A stretch of DNA of 6,822 nt from SAR324 cluster bacterium (GCA_002401295.1 NVSR01000163.1:1-6822); one strand, 5' to 3'; shown: positions 1-5,733, numbered from the stretch's first letter. Notes: generated from the letters alone by a model not told the origin. Translations and numbers: made by a program.

Positions 1-110
1 AAGTAAAACACAATAAAACACTTGTAAAACAGAATAAAAACAAGTAAAACGTAATAAAAACAAGTAAAACAGAATAAAAACAAGTAAAACGTAATAAAAC
101 ACTTGAACCA
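1..110. repeat. Tandem array of 20-bp A-rich repeats with 10-bp phased A-tracts
   Basis: About five 20-bp units follow each other from 1 to 100. The core is CAAGTAAAAC followed by either AGAATAAAAA or GTAATAAAAA, and the two versions alternate from 31 to 100, giving a 40-bp higher-order period. Each 20-mer is two related 10-mers of the form NNNNTAAAAN. The A-tracts start at 26, 36, 46, 56, 66, 76, 86 and 96, exactly 10 bp apart. The first unit lacks its leading C, so the array probably continues to the left of the window. A degenerate unit occurs at about 122-141. There are no unique spacers, so it is not a CRISPR array. A role in replication or transcription initiation is inference only. Confidence 0.9.
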
Positions 111-296
111 CTTTAAACCCACAAGTAAAAAACGTATGAAACAAACGGATAAAATAACCAGAAATCTAAAAAGGAAATGTCAAAGTGAAACTCTCCCCCG
201 CCGTATTTCGTGAGACCTCTTTTTTTCTAGTTTTTTTTACTTGTTTTATTTGATTTATAAACAAGTCTTTTAGTATCAGTTTAAATTGTCGAAAAA
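111..296. other. Non-coding control-like region between repeats and first gene
   Basis: I find no gene here. The + strand is A-rich up to about 180. A C-rich patch follows at 191-203 (CTCTCCCCCGCCG), and from about 218 the strand becomes T-rich, like the coding strand of the genes downstream. The compositional switch, the C-rich block, the repeats on the left and the hairpin at 239-266 together resemble a mitochondrial control region. No origin or promoter consensus is known to me for this organism, so that role is a guess. Confidence 0.5.
239..266. repeat. Hairpin related to the tandem repeat core (inverted copy)
   Basis: ACTTGTTT (239-246) pairs perfectly with AAACAAGT (259-266) around a 12-base AT loop. 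The stretch TTTTACTTGTTTTATT (235-250) is almost the reverse complement of the tandem repeat core (AATAAAAACAAGTAAAA, one A shorter). The region could therefore fold on itself or pair with the array at 1-110. Function unknown. Confidence 0.7.
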
Positions 297-1094
297 ATGG
301 AAATTGTTTTAATAATATTTTTTTTGTTGCCCCCACTGTTCTTTATTATTTTGCCCCTTCTAATAAACGATAGGAAGAAAAAGGGGCTTTGAGTTCCTTC
401 TTACAAAGTAATTCTCTTTGTTTCAACTCCCTTATGGGGTTTCTTTTCTTTGTTTCTTTACAAGAGGAACTTAGATCTTTTAGGGGAGATTGTTTGTAGA
501 GAGAAAAAACTGTTTGCTCTTGCAAAAGAGATAAAATCTCTACGGGTAGAATTGGAAGGGAGTATTAATGAGTTGACATTACTCAAAAGTGAGTTACGTG
601 TTTTCGAGAACACGTACTCTGCTCAGTTACAAAAGTTTTTTCAAAACGAACTTGTTTCGGAATGCTTTGATTATGCTATAATTATCGGTGGGGTTTCATT
701 TTTAGCCGCATGATGGTTTTACAATGGTATTAACATACCTAACGGATTTGTCGAGGGGTTTTTACAAAAATTGGGAATATCATATTTCCCTAATCCATTG
801 TCACATTGTTTTTTGGATGAAAAAGGCAATGTATTTACTGTTGTACATGAGAGTTTGAAGGAGAGTTTCTTCTTAAAACCTTGCGGTGGAGAGATCTTTC
901 CTTTTACTCTTGATTCTATCCAGAGCAATCTAGATAGAATTCTATGATACGATACTAAGGTCTTCTTGTTGACATCTAAGATAAATGCCGAAGAGGCACT
1001 TATCAATACTTTAAAGCAGCAAATATACGATCTTACTTTACAGAGTGAGAATATAGTTACTGCAGGCACTTTATTGGTCGAATTTGTTAAATAA
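297..1094 (+). CDS. Unidentified membrane/coiled-coil protein, 265 aa (UGA=Trp)
   Basis: I do not recognise this protein. The frame is open for 265 codons when TGA (390, 711 and 945) is read as Trp, the code that the conserved genes here require. The TGA at 711 is followed directly by TGG. ATG 297 is the first start after an in-frame TAA at 282. Residues about 3-23 form a very hydrophobic helix, followed by a basic patch (NDRKKKG). A second hydrophobic stretch lies at about 36-54. Residues 59-119 form a likely coiled coil with heptad positions I79, L82, L86, I90, L93, L100 and F103. A third membrane helix lies at about 125-142 (ending AAWWFYNG). The remaining 120 residues look soluble and end in an amphipathic helix (about 225-258). 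Two N-terminal helices followed by a coil resemble ATP synthase subunit b (atp4), but the third membrane helix and large C-terminal part do not fit. It lies 48 bp upstream of rps13 on the same strand. The open frame is well supported; the function is unknown. Confidence 0.75.
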
Positions 1095-1114
1095 CCCCCC
1101 CCGAGGGGGTTATT
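1090..1114 (+). terminator. GC-rich hairpin over the stop codon of the 265-aa ORF
   Basis: AATAACCCCC (1090-1099) pairs perfectly with GGGGGTTATT (1105-1114) around the loop CCCGA. The TAA stop at 1092-1094 lies inside the 5' arm. A pyrimidine-rich tract (CTCTTCCTTTTTC) follows. This is by far the most GC-rich stem in an AT-rich window. It resembles an intrinsic terminator, but in mitochondria it is more likely an mRNA 3'-end, stability or processing signal. The structure is certain; the role is inferred. Confidence 0.6.
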
Positions 1115-1142
1115 GTGCTCTTCCTTTTTCAAACACTTTTAA

Positions 1143-1493
1143 ATGGTTTATCTTTTACAAACAGAAATACCCAACCGAAAGCCTTTAAGCGTTTCTTTGC
1201 GCAGTGTCTTTGGCTTAGGCAAAATTAAAGCTCAGCATGTAATTACTTTTTTTGGTATTACCGAACGTTCTTCTATTTCTGACTTGTCTCCGGTTTTGCG
1301 AGGCAAGCTTGTTACTTTTATCGAAAAACACATGTCTATAAATGAGGATTTAAAACAATCTTTAGTCTCGATTAAAGAGAGCCAAGAACGTTTAAAGACT
1401 TACAAGGGTCAAAGATCTCGGTTTAAATTGCCTAGACGTGGTCAACGTACACATACGAATGCTAAAACGTCAAAAAAATTAAACAAGTATTAA
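1143..1493 (+). CDS. rps13: Mitochondrial ribosomal protein S13
   Basis: This encodes small-subunit protein uS13, 116 aa, which binds the head of the 30S-like subunit next to the P-site tRNA. The N-terminal part follows the family pattern of IPxxKxLxxxLxxxxGLGKxxA, with the helix-hairpin-helix glycines at 24-30. The basic C-terminus carries the diagnostic RGQRTHTNAKT at 99-109, which matches the bacterial RGQRTRTNART. Length is normal. ATG 1143 is fixed by an in-frame TAA directly before it (1140). It is followed after 61 bp by rps11, the order of the bacterial alpha operon. There is no clear Shine-Dalgarno sequence; the start is preceded by an A/T-rich leader. Confidence 0.95.
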   Translation: MVYLLQTEIPNRKPLSVSLRSVFGLGKIKAQHVITFFGITERSSISDLSPVLRGKLVTFIEKHMSINEDLKQSLVSIKESQERLKTYKGQRSRFKLPRRGQRTHTNAKTSKKLNKY

Positions 1494-1554
1494 TGCGTCT
1501 TTGTTTTAATTATATACTTTAAATAAAAACACCCCAAATATTGGAAATTAAAAA

Positions 1555-1923
1555 ATGGTAAAAAGAAAAAAATTTAAATTTTTTGTTCGCAATATTGCTG
1601 TGTTAACCATTGTATGTACCAGCAATAATACAATAATTCATGTACGGCACTCCAAGGGTAGCTTTGTTATAAGTACAGGTAGTGTCGGTTTAACAGGCGC
1701 GCGCCGTTCTACTGTTTATGCAGCACAACAAGCGGCTTTTTTAGTGGGCTCACGTTTAAAGGAAAAAAAAATCGGGGGTGTTTTTTTGTTCTTTAAAGGG
1801 TTCGGTCGTGGTCGAAAATCTGTTTTGCGTATTTTAAAAAAAAAAATAAAGATATTACAATTGTTTGATAAAACTTCTATTTCACATAATGGATGTCGTT
1901 CTCCCAAAAAACGGCGGTTATAA
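1555..1923 (+). CDS. rps11: Mitochondrial ribosomal protein S11
   Basis: This encodes small-subunit protein uS11, 122 aa, which sits on the platform and contacts the 3' domain of the small rRNA near the mRNA exit. Family features visible are SNNTIIHV (about 23-30), the segment TGARRSTVYAAQQAA, KGFGRGRKSVLR, and the conserved C-terminus SHNGCRSPKKRRL. Length is close to bacterial S11. ATG 1555 has an in-frame TAA six bases upstream (1549) and is preceded by an A run. It belongs to the rps13-rps11 pair left over from the bacterial alpha operon. Homopolymer A runs around 1836-1847 encode a lysine cluster and would be error-prone in sequencing, but the frame is intact. Confidence 0.95.
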   Translation: MVKRKKFKFFVRNIAVLTIVCTSNNTIIHVRHSKGSFVISTGSVGLTGARRSTVYAAQQAAFLVGSRLKEKKIGGVFLFFKGFGRGRKSVLRILKKKIKILQLFDKTSISHNGCRSPKKRRL

Positions 1924-2018
1924 CCAGCTGCCCAGGACGTGTCGTTAGGAGGCTCTTCCTTTCAACTTTTCTTTTTTATATTTTGTGCACAACTACTTAA
2001 AAAAATCAACCAATAAAA
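1924..2018 (+). other. Spacer rps11-nad4L, no gene seen
   Basis: This 95-bp spacer starts moderately GC-rich and ends T- then A-rich. It holds GCTCTTCCTTT at 1952-1962, an 11-mer also present at 1117-1127 after the first ORF, followed in both cases by CAA and T-rich sequence. I could fold no tRNA here. The shared motif might be a processing site; this is weakly supported. Confidence 0.35.
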
Positions 2019-2330
2019 ATGCCCGGATTTTTTCTTACCTTTTTGTTATTAAGTTCTACATTTGTTTTTGTTTTAGGTATCGTTGGTTTAGTCTTAAATC
2101 GACATAACCTAATTGTTATTTTAATGTCTCTTGAGTTAATGCTTCTAGGTGTTAATTTAAATTTTATAATTTTTTCAATACATTTAGATGATTTCTTTGG
2201 CCAACTCTTCTCATTGTATGTTTTATCTGTCGCTGCTGCTGAGTCTGCTATTGGTTTGGCCCTATTTACGGGTTACTATAAAAATATTCAGGGTTTATCT
2301 CTTGCGTGCTCAAGTTTAGGACGTCGTTAA
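2019..2330 (+). CDS. nad4L: NADH dehydrogenase subunit 4L
   Basis: This encodes ND4L (bacterial NuoK), 103 aa, an integral subunit of the proton-pumping arm of respiratory complex I in the inner membrane. Three transmembrane helices are visible at about 4-25, 28-50 and 60-83. The family motif SLELMLLGVNLNF carries the buried Glu39, and VAAAESAIGLA carries Glu75; these are the two membrane acidic residues typical of NuoK. Length is normal. The short tail after residue 86 is not conserved. Start ATG 2019 follows an A-rich leader. The gene sits between ribosomal protein genes, only 6 bp upstream of rpl14, so the two are almost certainly cotranscribed. Confidence 0.96.
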   Translation: MPGFFLTFLLLSSTFVFVLGIVGLVLNRHNLIVILMSLELMLLGVNLNFIIFSIHLDDFFGQLFSLYVLSVAAAESAIGLALFTGYYKNIQGLSLACSSLGRR

Positions 2331-2336
2331 ATAGCC

Positions 2337-2720
2337 ATGATTCAACCGCAGACAATTTTAAAAGTGATAGATAACTCCGGAGGTAAGACAGCTCGGTGTT
2401 TAAAGATTCTAAAAAAAGGTGCGCAGCCTCGATATGCAAAAATCGGGGACATTATCGTTGTCTCTATACAGCAATTACGTAAAAGAAATCGTTTAACTTC
2501 AAAAGTTCGTCGAGGTGATGTTTTACGGGCTGTAATCGTTCAAACTAGGTCTATTTTTATTAGACAGTATGGGTTAGCTTTTTCATTTCAACAAAATGCT
2601 ATCGTATTGCTTGAAAAACAGGGTAAGCCTATTGCTACTCGCGTCCTTGGTATAACCCCTAAGGAATTAAAAATACCGAAATTTTCAAAGATAGTTTCAT
2701 TGTCTGTTGGGACGATATAA
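2337..2720 (+). CDS. rpl14: Mitochondrial ribosomal protein L14
   Basis: This encodes large-subunit protein uL14, 127 aa, which binds the large rRNA at the subunit interface and takes part in bridges to the small subunit. The N-terminus MIQPQTILKVIDNSGGKTARC is typical of the family and fixes the start. Other matches are KIGDIIVVSI, VRRGDVLRAVIVQTR and the C-terminal RVLGITPKELK followed by FSKIVSLS. Length is a few residues above bacterial L14 (about 122). It is 6 bp after nad4L and 12 bp before rpl5, matching the bacterial spc order except that rplX (L24), which lies between them in bacteria, is absent. Confidence 0.96.
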   Translation: MIQPQTILKVIDNSGGKTARCLKILKKGAQPRYAKIGDIIVVSIQQLRKRNRLTSKVRRGDVLRAVIVQTRSIFIRQYGLAFSFQQNAIVLLEKQGKPIATRVLGITPKELKIPKFSKIVSLSVGTI

Positions 2721-2732
2721 TAATCACCTAAA

Positions 2733-3272
2733 ATGTTTTTAAAAAAATTAACAAATAGCCGAAGAATACTTCGTTGTTCGGTTTATTCAAATATACATGA
2801 AATTTCATCCAGTATTGAAAAGGTAACCCTTTCCTACGTTCAAAAAGAAAATATTTCGTTAAAGGCATTGGTTAAAGTTTCCACTTTATTTGAGTTAATT
2901 ACAGGCCAACGTTCTTTTTTTATTCGATCAAAAAAATCATTAGCTGCATTAAAAATTAGGCGAGGTGTCCCTGTTGGTTTAAAAACTACATTGAGAGGCA
3001 CTTATCTTTCTTTCTTCTTGTTAAAATTAGTTTGACAAGTTTTACCTAACATTAAAAATTTTCAGGCAAAAAATAACTTGTCAAAATTTAAATTTTTTTT
3101 TTTAAACTCGCTGACAATCATTATACCTTCGGCACTTAATTTTTTAGAATTGCAACCCTTTTATTTTTTTTTTAAGTCTTTTAAAAACATACGCGTTTTG
3201 GTTTCGTTTTCTTCGGGAATTCGATCTCATGAAATGCTTTTTGTTTCTAGAATGCACAAATTAATCTCTTAA
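2733..3272 (+). CDS. rpl5: Mitochondrial ribosomal protein L5 (one in-frame UGA=Trp)
   Basis: This encodes large-subunit protein uL5, 179 aa, which in bacteria lies in the central protuberance and contacts 5S rRNA and the P-site tRNA. The first part holds the signature: ELITGQR (54-60), the basic SKKSLAALKIRRG, and PVGLKTTLRG (80-89). TGA 3033-3035 must be Trp101, because homology continues in the same frame: LPNIKNF matches bacterial LPRIRDF, and the last 40 residues match the final L5 strand and helix. Total length equals that of bacterial L5. Read with the standard code it would split into 100-aa and 64-aa pieces. Runs of 11 T (3093-3103) and 10 T (3164-3173) encode Phe-rich stretches and are possible sequencing-error sites. 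The C-terminal half is quite divergent. Confidence 0.9.
3031..3085 (+). repeat. 11-bp inverted repeat inside rpl5, spanning the UGA codon
   Basis: TTTGACAAGTT (3031-3041) is perfectly complementary to AACTTGTCAAA (3075-3085), with 33 bases between. Two further T:A pairs are possible past a one-base bulge. The in-frame TGA at 3033-3035 lies in the 5' arm. This may be chance in AT-rich DNA, so I report the structure only. Confidence 0.45.
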
Positions 3273-3302
3273 AAGCACACATTCTTTTACACGGTATTTT
3301 CT

Positions 3303-3376
3303 AAGCTTATAGCTCAGTTGGTTAGAGCATACGCCTGATAAGCGTAAGGTCGGCAGTTCAAGTCTGTTTGAGCTTA
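3303..3376 (+). tRNA. trnI(gau): tRNA-Ile (GAU)
   Basis: A complete cloverleaf folds by eye. The acceptor stem AAGCTTA (3303-3309) pairs with TGAGCTT (3369-3375), with one G-U pair. The D stem is GCTC/GAGC with loop AGTTGGTTA. The anticodon stem TACGC/GCGTA encloses CTGATAA, giving anticodon GAU (3337-3339). The T stem GGCAG/CTGTT with loop TTCAAGT includes two G-U pairs. The discriminator is A3376 and no CCA is encoded. It separates rpl5 from rps12 and probably serves as a processing point in the transcript. Confidence 0.96.
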
Positions 3377-3439
3377 AGACGTCGATATTTTTGAAATGTT
3401 TAATCCAAATTCAACCTTAAAAGCAATACTAACTTTTTA

Positions 3440-3817
3440 ATGCCTACAATTAACCAACTTTGTTTAAAAATTCGCCAGCCCAAAAAGAGTTTAAAGAGAG
3501 CGCCAGCCTTAGAAAAAGCACCGCAAAAACGTGGTATTTGTTTAAAAATTTTTACGCGCACTCCAAAAAAACCAAATTCTGCTATTAGAAAAGTAGCTCG
3601 TTTGCGACTCTCGACTAAAAAACGAGTGACTGCTTACATCCCTGGAGAGGGTCACACGTTGCAGGAATATTCGGCGGTCTTAATGCGGGGTGGTCGTGTT
3701 AAAGATTTGCCAGGTGTTAAATACCATTTAGTTCGAGGTAAGTATGACTTCTTAGGTTTAAAGAATCGAAAGCAAGCGAGATCCAAATATGGCTCTAAAA
3801 AAATAAAAAATGCATAA
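3440..3817 (+). CDS. rps12: Mitochondrial ribosomal protein S12
   Basis: This encodes small-subunit protein uS12, 125 aa, which lines the decoding centre and contacts helices 18, 27 and 44. The most conserved ribosomal signatures are present: start PTINQL, TPKKPNSAIRK (41-51), GEGHTLQEYSAVLMRGGRV (69-87) and KDLPGVKYH (88-96). Length is normal. The stop overlaps the start of rps7: the shared 8 bases ATGCATAA hold the rps7 ATG (3810) and the rps12 TAA (3815). This is the classic bacterial str-operon pair, probably translated from one mRNA. Confidence 0.97.
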   Translation: MPTINQLCLKIRQPKKSLKRAPALEKAPQKRGICLKIFTRTPKKPNSAIRKVARLRLSTKKRVTAYIPGEGHTLQEYSAVLMRGGRVKDLPGVKYHLVRGKYDFLGLKNRKQARSKYGSKKIKNA

Positions 3818-4358
3818 AACTAGAACCGTTTCGGTGGCTTATTCTCTAAACACGAGCTTAGGTTCCTGATCTTCTTATGTAGTTTCTCAAAAAAATGGTA
3901 AGCGACTTTTTAGTGTTTCGCTTTTAGCCCTGCCCAAGGAGGTTATTTCTTCCTTTATTTTAAAAAAGTTTGTGTCTCAAATAATGAGAGATGGTAAAAA
4001 ATTTAAAAGTGAGAAAATTTTTAAAAAGGTGTTGGTAAAAATCTCTTTAAAAGGGCTCTCCCCTACGAATACGGTCGTTTTAGCCGTTAATAATGTTAAA
4101 CCTGTCGTTGACGTTCGAACAATACGACGTAGAGGAAAAAAGTTTCAAGTACCTGTTCCTTTAAAGCCTTCTCGTCAGATTAGCAAGGGTATTCAAGCCT
4201 TATTGCGTGTTTCAAAAAATAAAATTTTTTTTGAGGATTTTTTGGCGAATGAATTGATTAACTCTATGCGGGGTAGAAGTAAAAGTTTAAAGGCAACTAA
4301 GCGCTTACATAAGTTTGCTTTTCAAAACCGTTCCTTTACCAATTACAGGTGGTTTTAA
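3810..4358 (+). CDS. rps7: Mitochondrial ribosomal protein S7 (one in-frame UGA=Trp)
   Basis: This encodes small-subunit protein uS7, 182 aa, which nucleates folding of the 3' major domain of the small rRNA and lies near the E site. Conserved pieces are IMRDGKK (58-64) followed by SEKI, NNVKPVVDVRTIRRRGKKFQ (94-113), VPVPLKPSRQ, FLANELINS and the C-terminal FTNYRWF. I choose ATG 3810, which overlaps the end of rps12. The frame from there is open through one TGA (3867, Trp20) and gives the helix that precedes the DGKK motif. The alternative GTG at 3972 would remove conserved residues. The first 40 residues are poorly conserved, and the protein is slightly longer than most S7. Confidence 0.92.
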
Positions 4359-4379
4359 AGTATTTTATTCCTTTGTTTA

Positions 4380-4462
4380 GAAAAGGTGGCTGAGAGGTTT
4401 AAAGTATTGGTTTGCTAAATCAACATGTTTTAACATCATGGGTTCGAATCCCATTCTTTTCT
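4380..4462 (+). tRNA. trnS(gcu): tRNA-Ser (GCU)
   Basis: This is a type II cloverleaf. The acceptor GAAAAGG (4380-4386) pairs with TCTTTTC (4455-4461), with one G-U pair. The anticodon stem TTGGT/ATCAA encloses TTGCTAA, giving anticodon GCU (4414-4416). A long variable arm ATGTT-TT-AACAT is present, as expected for serine. The T arm is ATGGG/CCCAT with loop TTCGAAT. The tRNA lies 21 bp after rps7 and 51 bp before atp6. Confidence 0.96.
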
Positions 4463-4513
4463 TATTGGCATTAAATTTTAGTGGGTTTTTAATAGTTTTT
4501 TTTTATCTTTTAT

Positions 4514-5275
4514 ATGTATTTTTGTAGTCCATTAGAGCAATTTCAAATCATTAATATTTTGAAGTTCGATTTTTTAGGTTTTGATTTTTCGATAACAAAT
4601 ACAGCCATTTTTTTATTTGTTGGTTTAGGCAGCTTTATTTTTTTATTGTTTTCTGTCATGTCAAGAACAGAAAATTTTTTTATTGTGCCTGGACGAATTC
4701 AAGGTGTAATTGAGGGGGTTTATGTTATTGTTGTTGGTCTTATTAGTGACAATGTTGGGCCGGAGGGTAAAGCTTTTTTTCCGTATGTTTTTACTATCTT
4801 TACTTTTGTTTTAACATTAAATATCATTGGTTTAGTTCCTTATAGTTTTACAGTAACAAGTCATTTAATTGTTACGTTTGCTTTAGCATTAGCAACTTTT
4901 ATTGGTATTAATATTATTTGTGCCAGTAAGCATGGTATGAATATTTTTTCGTTGTTTCTTCCCTCTGGATCATCTTTAGTTTTGGCGTTATTGCTAGTAC
5001 CCATAGAAATTGTATCCTATATTTTTCGTCCTATTAGTCTTTCAGTTCGTCTTTTTGCTAATATGATGGCGGGACATACCTTATTAAAGGTAATTGTTGG
5101 GTTTGCTTGAACCATGCTACTTACAGGAAACGGTTTGTTACTTCTTGGTCATATAATACCTCTTGTCGTATTAATAGCTCTTATGTTTCTAGAGACGGGT
5201 GTTGCTATTATACAATCATATGTTTTTACTATTTTAGTTTGTATCTATTTAAATGATGCGATAAATTTACATTAG
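4514..5275 (+). CDS. atp6: ATP synthase F0 subunit a (ATP6), one in-frame UGA=Trp
   Basis: This encodes subunit a of the mitochondrial ATP synthase, 253 aa, the stator part of the proton channel that faces the c-ring. The sequence has about five to six hydrophobic helices. The hallmark ISLSVRLFANMMAGHTLL (174-191) carries the essential Arg179, and the last helices hold FLETGVAIIQSYVF (225-238) with Glu227 and Gln234. TGA 5108-5110 is Trp199: the frame continues directly into the family's conserved final 54 residues, which would be lost under the standard code. Start ATG 4514 follows an in-frame TAG at 4493. Length is normal. The stop TAG lies inside a 14-bp palindrome. Confidence 0.96.
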
Positions 5276-5284
5276 AGCTCTAAT
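5271..5284. repeat. 14-bp perfect palindrome at the atp6 stop
   Basis: ATTAGAGCTCTAAT reads the same on both strands and includes the atp6 stop codon TAG (5273-5275). With no loop it cannot form a tight RNA hairpin, so a DNA-level or chance origin is as likely as a transcript signal. Confidence 0.5.
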
Positions 5285-5524
5285 CTTTGTGAAAGTTCTC
5301 TTACGTTTTAGAAAACAAAAAACACCTTTTTCCTGTTTTTTTAACATTGTCTTGGCGGCAAGTTTCTTTTAGTTTTAAAACGAAATGTGCTCTAAAAGGT
5401 TTTGCTTTATAAAAAAAATCTGCGTTCAAGGAGCTCGCGTTTTTAAGTTTGTTTACTGTTATATCTTAGTGTATTAACGTGTTTTACATCCCTAGGCTCT
5501 TGAAAATCCCTCGCATCTAATTCA
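5276..5524 (+). other. 249-bp spacer atp6-trnY, nothing recognised
   Basis: I find no gene here. All three forward frames are broken by TAA or TAG; the longest open stretch (5284-5412, 42 codons) lacks an ATG and resembles no family I know. I cannot fold a tRNA on either strand and see no clear 5S rRNA core. The segment is markedly longer than the other spacers between conserved genes up to this point. A structured RNA with a divergent sequence cannot be excluded by eye. Confidence 0.5.
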
Positions 5525-5607
5525 GAAAGAATTGCTGAGTGGACAAAAGCGGCAGATTGTAAATCTGTTAGTAATATCTTTCGTAGGTTCGAATCCTACT
5601 TCTTTCA
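5525..5607 (+). tRNA. trnY(gua): tRNA-Tyr (GUA)
   Basis: This is a type II cloverleaf. The acceptor GAAAGAA (5525-5531) pairs perfectly with TTCTTTC (5600-5606), discriminator A5607. The short D stem is GCT/AGC. The anticodon stem GCAGA/TCTGT encloses TTGTAAA, giving anticodon GUA (5559-5561). A long variable arm, as in bacterial and many protist mitochondrial tRNA-Tyr, lies at 5569-5582. The T arm is GTAGG/CCTAC with loop TTCGAAT. Confidence 0.95.
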
Positions 5608-5670
5608 TTTTGTATACGCTTTATTATATTAGTTGCCTAGCAAAAACCGGTTTTTCTAGACATTCTTTAT

Positions 5671-5733
5671 AAAAGATATCTTTTTTATTATCCCTGTGGA
5701 AAGGCGCGGAAGAATAAAAAAAAGATATCTTTT
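5671..5733. repeat. Pair of GATATC palindromes forming an inverted repeat
   Basis: AAAAGATATCTTTTTTATT (5671-5689) is the reverse complement of the sequence at 5713-5733 apart from two extra A in the second arm. Each arm is itself a palindrome centred on GATATC (5675-5680 and 5724-5729), so the arms can pair with each other or fold singly. Between them lies GC-richer sequence with CCCTGTGG and GGCGCGG. Confidence 0.8.

Noticed and set aside
1..110. CRISPR array
   Set aside because: The repeats are directly adjacent with no unique spacers, and the context is mitochondrial.
1..180. Minus-strand protein-coding gene through the T-rich complement of the repeats
   Set aside because: No ATG is found on the minus strand here, the frame would be low-complexity, and the openness follows from the lack of stops in the repeat.
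450..713. Separate 87-aa gene starting at TTG 450
   Set aside because: It is an internal piece of the frame 297-1094 bounded by UGA codons read as Trp; an ATG exists upstream at 297.
719..1132. Minus-strand open frame of 137 codons
   Set aside because: It lies antisense to the 265-aa ORF, shows no recognisable domain, and all supported genes are on the + strand.
1716..1907. Minus-strand open frame of 63 codons
   Set aside because: It is the antisense shadow of rps11, which is certain from its conserved C-terminus.
3078..3272. Separate 64-aa gene after rpl5
   Set aside because: It is in frame with rpl5 once the TGA at 3033 is Trp and matches the C-terminal part of L5.
3972..4358. rps7 starting at GTG 3972
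   Set aside because: This would lose the conserved helix before the DGKK motif; the frame is open back to ATG 3810 with UGA=Trp.
5284..5412. Small 42-codon open stretch between atp6 and trnY
   Set aside because: It has no ATG, no recognisable motif, and its length is within chance expectation when only TAA and TAG are stops.
5276..5524. Mitochondrial 5S rRNA
   Set aside because: I could not find the conserved core or a closing helix by eye; only a covariance search could decide.
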